Positions 7,645 through 15,698 of a stretch of DNA of 43,935 nucleotides are shown one piece after another. A model generated the notes under the pieces. The model was not told the DNA's origin, searched no databases, and saw only the letters and a list, made by a program, of their open reading frames with translations. The stretch is from NCBI GenBank assembly GCA_016207415.1, contig JACQPT010000060.1:1-43935 (forward strand), read 5' to 3'. Within the stretch, counting starts at the first letter, position 1. The number at the start of each line of letters is the position of its first letter. Source of the stretch: Ignavibacteriales bacterium (GTDB lineage Bacteria > Bacteroidota > Ignavibacteria > UBA10030). A program made the translations under genes and the position numbers.

Positions 7645-9510
7645 GTGAAACGATTTCTTTGCTTTTCGATAACCATTGCGTTCATCGGCTCTTTAGGAAT
7701 GGCGCAGCCCGTGTCTGCACCGAAAGTCCCCAAGCAAGCTTTAGTCGGCCAGAGTCATTTGTTGCCAGAGCTGGCGAATCTCGAAGCTGAGCTCGCGGCA
7801 ATCTCCCACATTACATTCGAGCCTATGCAGGCTAATCTCGAAGCCGACTTAGCCATAATGCCTCACTTTGCAATCGAGCCAATGCTGGCGATACCTCCCA
7901 TGGGAATCTTCATGGAGCATTTCTCGGCACCTCCGATGGCTGAAATGGCTCTTCTGGAGCCGATTCTTTCAGAAGCCCCCATGGTGTTCCAAACGCCGAA
8001 GCCAAAGGCTCAGGAACCGGCAGCCAAGGATTACCAGGAGGCTTACAACCTCATCCTTGATCAAAAATGGTCCGATGCACAAAAAGCGATGGACGGTTAT
8101 ATCAACAAATATCCAAAAAACTCATGGACGGACGCGGCAAGGTATTGGAAATGTTACACCCGCGATAAGCTGGGGGAAAATCTTGAGGATGTTTTTAAGT
8201 GTTACGAGGATTTTGTCAAATCAAAGCCAAGAAGCAACTGGGCGGATGAGGCGAAAACCAGCATGATCAGGATTGGAAGTGTATTGGCAAAACAGGGAAA
8301 GAAACAATACGAACCGATCGTTCAGTCGATGCAGGAGAACGAAGACGAAGAAATCAAGCTTCAGGCACTCTACGCCTTGCAAAATACAGGCGACGAGCGA
8401 GCCCTAACGGCAATCATGAATCTCTATGACCATTCCAAAAACGACAAGCTCCGAGAAAAAATCGTCTACGTCCTGGGGAATTTCGCCGATGCATCCAGAG
8501 TCATTCCGAAACTTGCCGATATTGCAGTAAAGGACCTGAACAATTCCGTGCGAAGAAGTGCAGTATATGCGCTTGGCAATACGCGCAAAACCGAGGCCTA
8601 TACGTCTCTGAAAGGGATCGTCCGATCCCAGGCCGACGTCGAGGTACGAAAGGCGGCGCTTTATTCTCTTGCCAACTTGGGTGTCAGCGAGGTCATTCCG
8701 TTTCTGGCCGAAGTTGCGACAACCGAATCCAATACAGAATTAGCCAGGACCGCAACTCATTCGCTGGGCAATTTTAACAGCGATGAAGCCACAAAGTCCT
8801 TGCGGGCAATTTTGAAGGATGCGAAAAGCCGCGAGGTGCGAAAAGCTGCTCTCCATTCGATCGGGAATCGAAATGACGCGACGGCAATTTCTCTTCTCAA
8901 AGACGTCGCGATGAAAGAGTCAGAAGAGGAGATGAGACGCACGGCAACATACGCTCTCGGCAACATCAGGGAAAAAGCAGCCTTGGATGCGCTGCGCGAG
9001 ATTTATGCGGCAGATGTCGACCAAAAAACCAAAGAAGCCGCTCTCCAATCCATTGCCAATAATGGGGGAGAAGGCGCCTTTGATTTTCTGATGAAAACTG
9101 CGCTGACAGAACCGAATGAAAGGTTGGCGAAGAATGCCGTGTACTCGATTGGCAACCTTTCAGAAGGAAAAAGGAATGCGAACGTTTACCTTGAAATTCT
9201 CCGTAAGGCGAAGTCTCTCGAAGTCCGCAAGGCAGCTCTCTATAGGATTGCCGACCAGCACGACATCGTTTCCGTGAAAACTCTCGGGGATATCATCAAA
9301 GAAGAAAAAGATACCGAACTAAAGGTTGCTGCCGTCCACGCGCTGGGAAATACGAAGAGTGATGAAGCCGTCACGGCTTTGATGGAAGTGATCAAGCAAG
9401 ACAACAACAGGAAGGTCAGAACTGCGGCCGTGAATGCGCTCAGCAATATTGGAACCCAGAAAGCCCAGGATGCGCTGCTCGAAATCCTCGAAGGAAGATC
9501 AAAAGAATGA
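7645..9510 (+). CDS. Exported HEAT-repeat protein with Met-rich N-terminal repeat
   Basis: The 621-aa protein has a signal peptide (about residues 1-25). Next comes an unusual low-complexity part rich in Met, Pro and Glu, in which residues 44-61 and 63-80 are near-copies (19-residue period). A tetratricopeptide-like stretch covers about 128-205. A long solenoid of roughly a dozen HEAT units of about 31 residues runs from about 215 to the end; units recur as VRKAALYSLANLG or RTATYALGNIRE. HEAT solenoids bind proteins, so it is probably a periplasmic scaffold or sensor partner; the exact role is unknown. The start is GTG at 7645 behind AAGGAAG. It lies in the ECF operon and overlaps the next gene by 4 bases. 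Confidence 0.9.
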   Translation: MKRFLCFSITIAFIGSLGMAQPVSAPKVPKQALVGQSHLLPELANLEAELAAISHITFEPMQANLEADLAIMPHFAIEPMLAIPPMGIFMEHFSAPPMAEMALLEPILSEAPMVFQTPKPKAQEPAAKDYQEAYNLILDQKWSDAQKAMDGYINKYPKNSWTDAARYWKCYTRDKLGENLEDVFKCYEDFVKSKPRSNWADEAKTSMIRIGSVLAKQGKKQYEPIVQSMQENEDEEIKLQALYALQNTGDERALTAIMNLYDHSKNDKLREKIVYVLGNFADASRVIPKLADIAVKDLNNSVRRSAVYALGNTRKTEAYTSLKGIVRSQADVEVRKAALYSLANLGVSEVIPFLAEVATTESNTELARTATHSLGNFNSDEATKSLRAILKDAKSREVRKAALHSIGNRNDATAISLLKDVAMKESEEEMRRTATYALGNIREKAALDALREIYAADVDQKTKEAALQSIANNGGEGAFDFLMKTALTEPNERLAKNAVYSIGNLSEGKRNANVYLEILRKAKSLEVRKAALYRIADQHDIVSVKTLGDIIKEEKDTELKVAAVHALGNTKSDEAVTALMEVIKQDNNRKVRTAAVNALSNIGTQKAQDALLEILEGRSKE

Positions 9511-10649
9511 GCGGGCGCAAGAGGATTATCTATCGCCGTATCTCTCTTCTCGTTTTCTCGGGCTGTCTGGCGCAGAATACGCTCGGCCAACCAGTGATTT
9601 CCTACAAGGGACCAAGGGCTGAGTTGAGTCAGCGATGGCCGTGGGGACTGAAAGAGGCATCACAACAGGGATTTAGCAGAGGATTCTGGCTGATGTATAG
9701 CATACAGAGACTGATGGACGAAAACTCTTTTATCACCACGGGGATGTTTTTCAGCGCGTCGGCGGACAACCGTTTCAACCTTTATGATCTTGTCCTCGAT
9801 GGTAAGGAAGACACAATCCAATTCCAGGGACAAAGCCGCAACAAGGGACTTTCGATGATCAACCGAGGCCGGAGAACTCCATTCAAGGTTATGAAAGATG
9901 TTGCCATCCTTGTCGAGTATTCAGAGGCTCAAGCACTTACGATCGAGTCCATTAACATGTGTAATATGGAATTGAACCACAATTTCAAGAAGAAGCCGGT
10001 TCTTTGGCTCGGTCCAGCAGAAGATGAAGAGAGCGTGATTTTCCTCGAAGGCTTGTTCGCGCAGTTGAACGATTCAGATCTGAAAGAAAACGCGGTGAAC
10101 GCAGTTGGTGCACACCAACAGTCTAGGCGTGCCTTTACCTTTCTTAAGGGAATATTGACGGGCGACGAAGCTCCGAAAGTGCGTTCGCAGGCTGCATTCT
10201 GGATGGGAAATCAACCAAGGCCCGAAGCATTGAACGTCCTTGTTGAAGTCGCCCAGTCTGGCGCTCCCAAAGAAGTGAAGGAACAAACAGTGTTCGCGAT
10301 CAGTCAAATAGAATCCGAGGAAGCGCTGGATCAGCTGATCACGCTCGCCCGGAAGGGGCGCGACAGTGAAATGCGGCGGAAAGCCACGTTTTGGCTCGGC
10401 CAAAGGGTTTCGCGGAAAGCGATGAATGCCCTGGAGGACATGGTGGCGGAAGATGAAGACACTGAAGTACAACGACAGGCTCTCTTTGCCCTTTCGAACA
10501 TTCCTGGGGGCGGCGGTGTCGAAAGGCTCATTTCTGTAGCAAAGAATCATCCGAAGGCGAGAATACGGAAACAAGCCATCATGAGTCTGGGCCAAATTGA
10601 CGACCCAAGAGCCAGAGAAGCTCTTATTGAAATAGCACGCTCAAACTGA
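9507..10649 (+). CDS. Exported HEAT-repeat protein, second of the ECF operon
   Basis: The 380-aa protein has a basic N-terminus and hydrophobic run (LLVFSGCLAQ), giving a signal peptide. A region of about 150 residues without a recognised fold (about 30-180) follows, then five or six HEAT units from about 185 to the end, for example VRSQAAFWMGNQ, VKEQTVFAISQI and MRRKATFWLGQR. It starts inside the stop of the first HEAT gene (ATGA), so the pair is probably made in fixed ratio. Both may respond to the signal that frees the sigma factor, or be its effectors. No enzyme motif is visible. Confidence 0.88.
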   Translation: MSGRKRIIYRRISLLVFSGCLAQNTLGQPVISYKGPRAELSQRWPWGLKEASQQGFSRGFWLMYSIQRLMDENSFITTGMFFSASADNRFNLYDLVLDGKEDTIQFQGQSRNKGLSMINRGRRTPFKVMKDVAILVEYSEAQALTIESINMCNMELNHNFKKKPVLWLGPAEDEESVIFLEGLFAQLNDSDLKENAVNAVGAHQQSRRAFTFLKGILTGDEAPKVRSQAAFWMGNQPRPEALNVLVEVAQSGAPKEVKEQTVFAISQIESEEALDQLITLARKGRDSEMRRKATFWLGQRVSRKAMNALEDMVAEDEDTEVQRQALFALSNIPGGGGVERLISVAKNHPKARIRKQAIMSLGQIDDPRAREALIEIARSN

Positions 10650-10657
10650 ACGGGTTA

Positions 10658-10685
10658 CAACCTTTTTGAAATGACTGGAGTCTTA
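10658..10685 (+). promoter_or_regulatory. Predicted ECF-sigma promoter, distal copy
   Basis: CAACC at 10658-10662 and AGTCTTA at 10679-10685 are separated by 16 bases, the same layout as the site before the sigma gene. It begins 9 bases after the HEAT gene stop and about 190 bases before the DUF5916 start, so it would make a long leader. Confidence 0.55.
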
Positions 10686-10747
10686 ATACACAAGCGTTTG
10701 TTTTGGGGCTGCGGGACATGATCTCGTAACTTCCCCTTCCCAATTGG

Positions 10748-10773
10748 CCTCTCCCAACCCGGGTCGGGAGAGG
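10748..10773. repeat. Inverted repeat between two ECF-type promoters
   Basis: Eight-base arms CCTCTCCC and GGGAGAGG enclose a 10-base centre containing CCCGGG. No T-run follows, so it is not a standard terminator. It resembles short palindromic elements scattered between genes in many bacteria. Confidence 0.5.
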
Positions 10774-10813
10774 TCGGGTTGATCCCACCACACTCGGTCG
10801 AAGAATCGGCTTA

Positions 10814-10841
10814 CAACCTTTTCGAAGTTCTTGCGGTCTCA
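10814..10841 (+). promoter_or_regulatory. Predicted ECF-sigma promoter of the DUF5916 gene
   Basis: CAACC at 10814-10818 and GGTCTCA at 10835-10841 are 16 bases apart. The TTACAACCTTTT around the -35 box is identical to that of the distal copy at 10655-10666. The expected start of transcription lies about 25 bases before the ATG at 10873. Confidence 0.6.
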
Positions 10842-10872
10842 TCACAGTGCATAACAAATCGGAGGATTTCCT

Positions 10873-13539
10873 ATGAGCCTGCGTGATCGATTTTTATCCT
10901 ACATGGGTGTTTTTCTCCTGCTGATTTCAGGGACAGAGAGCCAAACCCATCGGGCAAAAATTGAAGGTGCCCGCTCGCAAGAAGTCATGACAGTCGACGG
11001 CGTTTTATCGGAATCCGTGTGGCAGCGTCCGGGCGTGTCAGATTTCAAAATGAAATACCCTGTTGAGGGCAATACCCCGTCGCAAAAAACGGAAGTCTGG
11101 GTGGCGTATGACAACGAAGCCGTCTATGTCGCGGCACGCATGCACGATACGTCTCCGGATTCCATCATCCAGGTCCTGGGACGAAGGGACTATGATGTCA
11201 CGGCAGACTGGTTTTGCTTTTATGTCGACCCGTACAACGATAAGCGGACGGGCTATTTCTTTGCTGTGAGCGCTGCCGGATCTATGCAGGATGGAACCTT
11301 GTACAACGATGACTGGAATGACAACACGTGGGACGGCGTGTGGGAGGCGGGGACGAATGTCGACCAGAACGGATGGACAGCAGAACTCCGGATTCCGCTT
11401 TCCCAGCTTCGCTTCATCGAAATGGACACGTACGTATGGGGTGTCAATTTCCGCCGTAGTATCGGGAGACACAGGGAGCGAGATTTTATCGTGTACACGC
11501 CGAACAAGGAAAGCGGGTTTGTTTCGCGTTTCGTGGAGCTTGTCGGCATCGAAAAAATCACGCCTCCACTGCAGGTTGAGATTCTACCGTATGTGACCTC
11601 CCGGGCCGAATACCTGAAAGCGGCTCCCAACGATCCGTTCAAAGGCAGCTCACGGTACCTTCCAGGAATGGGCGCGGATATAAAGGTTGCCCTCACATCG
11701 AACCTCACACTCAACGCAACAGTCAACCCGGATTTTGGCCAGGTGGAAGTCGACCCTGCCGTCGTGAACTTAAGCGATGTAGAATCGTACTTTCAGGAGA
11801 AGAGGCCTTTCTTTGTCGAAGGCTATAACATCTTCAGCTTTGGCTACGGAGGGGCAAACAGCAACTGGGGGTTTAACTGGGGAAATCCCGAATTTCTTTA
11901 CAGCAGGAGGATTGGCCGAGCGCCACAGGGAAGCATCCCTTTCGGCGCCGATTTCCTCGATTACCCGATTGGGACGCATATTTTGGGAGCGGGGAAGATT
12001 ACGGGAAAGGTGGGTGACGGATGGAATGTCGGCATGATTCACGCGGTCACGAAACGTGAGTATGCGCAAGCGGAAACGTCGGGCGTGAGAATTCATAACA
12101 TTGAAGTGGAACCGCTCACCTACTACGGGATAGGGAGAATACAAAAAGATTTCAACGATGGGAGACAGGGCTATGGCGTTCTCGCAACGTACACACATCG
12201 TTTGTTCAAAGACAGCAGACTCGAAAACGAAATCAACACAAGCGCCCTCACAGGAGGAATCGACGGGTGGACATTCCTTGATGACGAGAAAGAGTACGTG
12301 ATTACGGGAGGGTCAGCATTTTCCTCGCTTACCGGTAGCACAGCAAGGATGACAGTTGTGCAGACGAATTCACGACACTACTACCAAAGGCCGGACGCGA
12401 CATATCTTCGTGTTGATAGTAACGCGACTTCGTTGAATGGGTTCGGAGGACGATTTGCCCTTAACAAACAAAAAGGGCAAATGCTGTTGAATGTCGCCTT
12501 CGGCATCCTCAGTCCGGAATTGGACGTGAACGACCTGGGGTTCCAATGGCGCAACGATTATATCAACTATCATTTCGCGACGGGCTATAAATGGACTGAC
12601 CCAACGCCCTATTACAACTCGTTCAGGATTATGACCGCGCTGTTTCAAAGCCGTGATTTCGGGAACAGAATTATGTGGCATGGATGGTGGCAAAACTGGA
12701 ACATCGAGTTGCCCAATTTCTGGGGAGCGTATGCCGGCTATACATACAACCCCGCGTCTCTCGACACACGGTCAACCCGTGGCGGGCCGGCCATGCAAAA
12801 CCCGATCGGGAGAGAGTTTTTTGGGGGCGTGTGGTCTGATAGCCGGAAAGAAGTCACGGGCGAAATCTTCGGATTCACCTACATCGGAGGTGGCGGAAAA
12901 CAATACAGCTCGGAGTTGTATCTGACGTATAAACCGGCGCCAAATATCAACTTTTCCTTTGGCCCCAGCTATAGCAAAAACTTTCAGGAAGCGCAATGGG
13001 TAACGTCGTACGACGATCCGACTGCTTCGGCAACGTACGGCAGGAGATACATTTTTGCCCACCTCGACCAGACGACGGTATCTGCGAACCTCCGACTCAA
13101 CTGGACGTTCACTCCGCAACTGAGCCTGCAATTGTTCATGCAGCCGCTGATGTCATCGGGAAAGTACGCTCATCCAAGAGAATTCATACGTCCAGGTTCC
13201 TTCGATTTCAGGAACTTCGGTGAAGACGGGTCCACACTCGTTGTCAACCGCGACCCGAATGGCAATGTTACGGGCTATGACCTCGACCCGGATGGGGCCG
13301 GCTCCAGTTCAACAGTGAATATTTCTAACCCCGATTTCAACTTCACTTCGTTACGTGGAAATTCGGTCCTGCGATGGGAATATAGGCCGGGTTCAACGAT
13401 CTATCTTGTCTGGACGCAGAGCCGCTCGGAATACGACGGTGACGGGGAATTTCGGTTCCGTCGTTCCTTCAATCGCCTCTTCTCGACGAAACCCGACAAT
13501 ATCTTTATGGTGAAATTCACGTATTGGTTCAACGTGTAA
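10873..13539 (+). CDS. DUF5916 outer-membrane protein with CBM9-like domain
   Basis: The 888-aa protein has a signal peptide (about residues 1-24), then a carbohydrate-binding family 9-like beta domain at about 30-230 (starts TVDGVLSESVWQ, contains EVWVAYDNEAVYVAARMHD and WTAELRIPLSQLRF). The rest is a DUF5916 region that looks like an outer-membrane beta-barrel rich in aromatic strands, ending in FTYWFNV. The length is usual for the family. Its molecular role is not established; a sugar- or polymer-binding surface protein is an inference. A strong GGAGGA site lies 6 bases before the ATG. Two ECF-type promoter motifs precede it, which puts it in the same predicted regulon as the sigma and HEAT genes. 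A rho-independent terminator follows. Confidence 0.92.
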   Translation: MSLRDRFLSYMGVFLLLISGTESQTHRAKIEGARSQEVMTVDGVLSESVWQRPGVSDFKMKYPVEGNTPSQKTEVWVAYDNEAVYVAARMHDTSPDSIIQVLGRRDYDVTADWFCFYVDPYNDKRTGYFFAVSAAGSMQDGTLYNDDWNDNTWDGVWEAGTNVDQNGWTAELRIPLSQLRFIEMDTYVWGVNFRRSIGRHRERDFIVYTPNKESGFVSRFVELVGIEKITPPLQVEILPYVTSRAEYLKAAPNDPFKGSSRYLPGMGADIKVALTSNLTLNATVNPDFGQVEVDPAVVNLSDVESYFQEKRPFFVEGYNIFSFGYGGANSNWGFNWGNPEFLYSRRIGRAPQGSIPFGADFLDYPIGTHILGAGKITGKVGDGWNVGMIHAVTKREYAQAETSGVRIHNIEVEPLTYYGIGRIQKDFNDGRQGYGVLATYTHRLFKDSRLENEINTSALTGGIDGWTFLDDEKEYVITGGSAFSSLTGSTARMTVVQTNSRHYYQRPDATYLRVDSNATSLNGFGGRFALNKQKGQMLLNVAFGILSPELDVNDLGFQWRNDYINYHFATGYKWTDPTPYYNSFRIMTALFQSRDFGNRIMWHGWWQNWNIELPNFWGAYAGYTYNPASLDTRSTRGGPAMQNPIGREFFGGVWSDSRKEVTGEIFGFTYIGGGGKQYSSELYLTYKPAPNINFSFGPSYSKNFQEAQWVTSYDDPTASATYGRRYIFAHLDQTTVSANLRLNWTFTPQLSLQLFMQPLMSSGKYAHPREFIRPGSFDFRNFGEDGSTLVVNRDPNGNVTGYDLDPDGAGSSSTVNISNPDFNFTSLRGNSVLRWEYRPGSTIYLVWTQSRSEYDGDGEFRFRRSFNRLFSTKPDNIFMVKFTYWFNV

Positions 13540-13563
13540 GCCTGTAGTCAAAGGAACTGAATC

Positions 13564-13603
13564 AAACGGCTTTTTGCAGAAATGTTGAAAGCCGTTTTTT
13601 TTT
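13564..13603 (+). terminator. Rho-independent terminator after the DUF5916 gene
   Basis: Perfect 10-base arms AAACGGCTTT and AAAGCCGTTT with a 14-base loop are followed by a run of T. It closes the transcription unit that begins with the ECF-type promoters. Confidence 0.9.
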
Positions 13604-13686
13604 GCCCGGAGGAAGAAACATTGCGCCGGTGAGCACGTAGTGTAGGTATTCTCGCCGAATTCTTAATTCCACGAAAAGGAGCGGTC

Positions 13687-13845
13687 ATGATCAAATTCTG
13701 GACGAGTTTTCGCAGTTTTGTCGACCAGCCCCTGGAGAAACAGATTACTTACGATGAGCTCACGAAACAGCTTCGCGGCACGTTGAATGAACAACGGAAA
13801 TATTATCAGATCGACATCACCGAGCTGGGAATCATACAACCTTAG
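13687..13845 (+). CDS. Small unrecognised protein (52 aa)
   Basis: A short open frame encodes 52 residues (begins MIKFWTSFRSF, ends TELGIIQP). I do not recognise it. It has a strong AAAGGAG ribosome site 5 bases before the ATG, a complete frame, and is followed after 10 bases by the next gene with its own site, so it looks like a real first gene of a two-gene unit. The sequence is hydrophilic with aromatic residues near the N-terminus and no membrane helix. It could be a leader peptide or a small cytoplasmic protein. Confidence 0.55.
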   Translation: MIKFWTSFRSFVDQPLEKQITYDELTKQLRGTLNEQRKYYQIDITELGIIQP

Positions 13846-13855
13846 GAGAGAGCCT

Positions 13856-14299
13856 ATGCGAAAGTTTCTTTTTACCCTGAGTGCAATCTTGGGAGTTGGG
13901 CCAAGTGTACTCCTTGCACAAACGTCGGCTGATTCAGCAGCTATCAGAAAAACTGCCCTGAATTACGTCGAAGGTTGGTACGAGGGAGATGCTGTAAGGA
14001 TGGAGAGCGCTTTACATCCGGAACTAGCAAAGAGAATTGTCCTGGTCGATGAGAAAACGGGGAAGAACTGGCTCGATGCGATGGGCGCCTCAAAGCTTGT
14101 CAGCGGCACGCGAAGAGGGGGTGGAAAGAACACGCCAAAAGACCAGCAACAAAAAGATGTCTACATTTTGGATATTTTTGGCAATGCTGCGAGCGTCAAG
14201 GCAATCATGTCAGGATGGATCGATTATATGCACCTGGCAAAATGGAACGGAGAGTGGAAGATCGTCAATGTGCTCTGGGAGTACAAGCCGAAGAAGTAA
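13856..14299 (+). CDS. Exported NTF2-like (putative lumazine-binding) protein
   Basis: The 147-aa product has a signal peptide (residues about 1-21, ends VLLAQ). An NTF2/SnoaL-like cone fold of the putative lumazine-binding subgroup follows, with the usual start AIRKTALNYVEGWYEGDA and end YMHLAKWNGEWKIVNVLW. Proteins of this type are common in Bacteroidota; most have no known ligand. The start at 13856 follows TAGGAGAG 6 bases upstream; a longer frame from 13787 would destroy the signal peptide and overlap the small upstream gene. It converges with dprA on the other strand only 16 bases away. Confidence 0.85.
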   Translation: MRKFLFTLSAILGVGPSVLLAQTSADSAAIRKTALNYVEGWYEGDAVRMESALHPELAKRIVLVDEKTGKNWLDAMGASKLVSGTRRGGGKNTPKDQQQKDVYILDIFGNAASVKAIMSGWIDYMHLAKWNGEWKIVNVLWEYKPKK

Positions 14300-14315
14300 C
14301 GACGAAGTGCAACTT

Positions 14316-15413
14316 CTATAGCTTCACGAACATCTTCCCGGGCATTTGTTTAACAAGTCCCTTGAACTCCAACGAGAGAAGATTTACGAGTGTGTCTGCG
14401 GGCGAGATTTGTGCGTCCTCGGCAATCGTATCAATGTGAGTCGCGTCGGACCTGAGAACATCGAGGATCTTGAGTTCGAATAGCGTTAACTCTGCTGCTG
14501 GTTCGGGCTCGTGCTCTCTTGTGAGGAACTCTTTGAGCTGCTGCTTCAATTCGTCGAGGATGTCTTCGACAGTGAGGACAAGTTTTGCCCTGCCTTCTTG
14601 AATAAGCTTGTTTGGCCCGCGGCTTCGATTTTCATGGATTCGGCCCGGCACGGCAAACACCTCGCGGTTTTGGTCGAGCGCGGTGGAAGCCGTGATCATG
14701 GCTCCTCCGTTCTCCGCTGATTCGATAACCACAGTCCCCAACGACAGCCCGCTGATAATCCTGTTGCGCCTTGGGAAATTTGTTGCGTCGGGAGAAGTCC
14801 CCATCAAAAATTCTGAAATGACAACCCCTTGTTTCGCGATCCTCTCTAACAAGAGCAAGTTCTCTGGCGGGTAGGGGACATCCAGCCCCGAACCGATAAC
14901 GGCGATTGTTCGGCCGTTGGCCTTCAGCGTAGAGGAATGAACTATCGTGTCGATCCCTCTTGCCAACCCGCTCACGGTTGTAATTCCGAGTCGCGCCAAT
15001 TCTTTACTAAAATTCTCGGCGACGATTTTTCCGTAGCTTGACGCCATTCTGGTTCCTACGATGGCAATTGAGTATCTATCGGTCTCAGCGAACTCTCCCA
15101 GAACAAACAGGTAAGCGGGCGGGTCATAGATCTTTTTCAGCAGCTCGGGGTACCCCTTCTCCCAAATTGTGATAATCCTGCCGCCCAGTTTGTTCAATCG
15201 CCGCAACTGGTCATCGGCAAACGCCTCGCCGTCTTCCTGGTGGGCGATCGAGACAGCTAGGTCTTTCACAATGCCGGGTACTTTCGTGAGTTCCCGCGGC
15301 GAGGCTTTGAAAACTGCAGCCGGATCCTTGAAATGCGACACCAACGAGCGAATCTTCTGATGTCCAATGCGGGGGACGGCGGCGAGTCGGAGCAAATCGC
15401 GGACGTCAAACAT
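14316..15413 (-). CDS. dprA: DNA-processing protein DprA (Smf)
   Basis: Binds incoming single-stranded DNA during transformation and loads RecA on it. The 365-aa protein has an N-terminal helix-hairpin-helix/SAM-like part (about 1-70), then the extended Rossmann DNA-binding domain with IVGTRMASSYG, SGLARGIDTIVH and IAVIGSGLDVPYP. Later come the family's FPRRNRIISGLS and MITASTALDQNREVFAVPG. A C-terminal winged-helix domain (about 300-365) closes it. Length is typical. It is the last gene of the operon starting at the phosphohexomutase gene and starts 5 bases after the EutN-like gene. Confidence 0.96.
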   Translation of the reverse strand: MFDVRDLLRLAAVPRIGHQKIRSLVSHFKDPAAVFKASPRELTKVPGIVKDLAVSIAHQEDGEAFADDQLRRLNKLGGRIITIWEKGYPELLKKIYDPPAYLFVLGEFAETDRYSIAIVGTRMASSYGKIVAENFSKELARLGITTVSGLARGIDTIVHSSTLKANGRTIAVIGSGLDVPYPPENLLLLERIAKQGVVISEFLMGTSPDATNFPRRNRIISGLSLGTVVIESAENGGAMITASTALDQNREVFAVPGRIHENRSRGPNKLIQEGRAKLVLTVEDILDELKQQLKEFLTREHEPEPAAELTLFELKILDVLRSDATHIDTIAEDAQISPADTLVNLLSLEFKGLVKQMPGKMFVKL

Positions 15414-15418
15414 AGCGG

Positions 15419-15697
15419 CTACTTCTGAGACTCCACGGAAATCCCGTCAACAACTGCGACCACAACCGTGTGCACGGGAACATCTTTGCGGTTCAGGATT
15501 TGTTGCGCGCTGGCTCCTTCCTGGATACAGAGTACCGTATCTCCAACGCCCGCGTCAACGTGGTCTATCGCCAGCACATCACGGCCGATGAATTTTCCGT
15601 CAAGGTCGATGGGTTGAACTATAAGGAGCTTATAGTCTTTCAGGTTTGGGTTTTTCTGCGTTGAGACAATCGTGCCGGTGACTTTACACAGTGTCAT
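15419..15697 (-). CDS. EutN/CcmL-family microcompartment vertex-type protein
   Basis: The 92-aa protein matches the pentamer-forming EutN/CcmL family, which caps the corners of bacterial microcompartments. It starts MTLCKVTGTIVSTQKN, continues with KLLIVQPID and VLAIDHVDAGVGDTVLCIQEG, and ends with VVAVVDGI, the full family length. No hexameric BMC shell protein or encapsulated enzyme lies in this window. It sits between a TPR gene and dprA in a tight operon (1-base and 5-base gaps), so it may have a use outside a compartment, or join a shell encoded elsewhere. Confidence 0.9.
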   Translation of the reverse strand: MTLCKVTGTIVSTQKNPNLKDYKLLIVQPIDLDGKFIGRDVLAIDHVDAGVGDTVLCIQEGASAQQILNRKDVPVHTVVVAVVDGISVESQK

Positions 15698-15698
15698 G

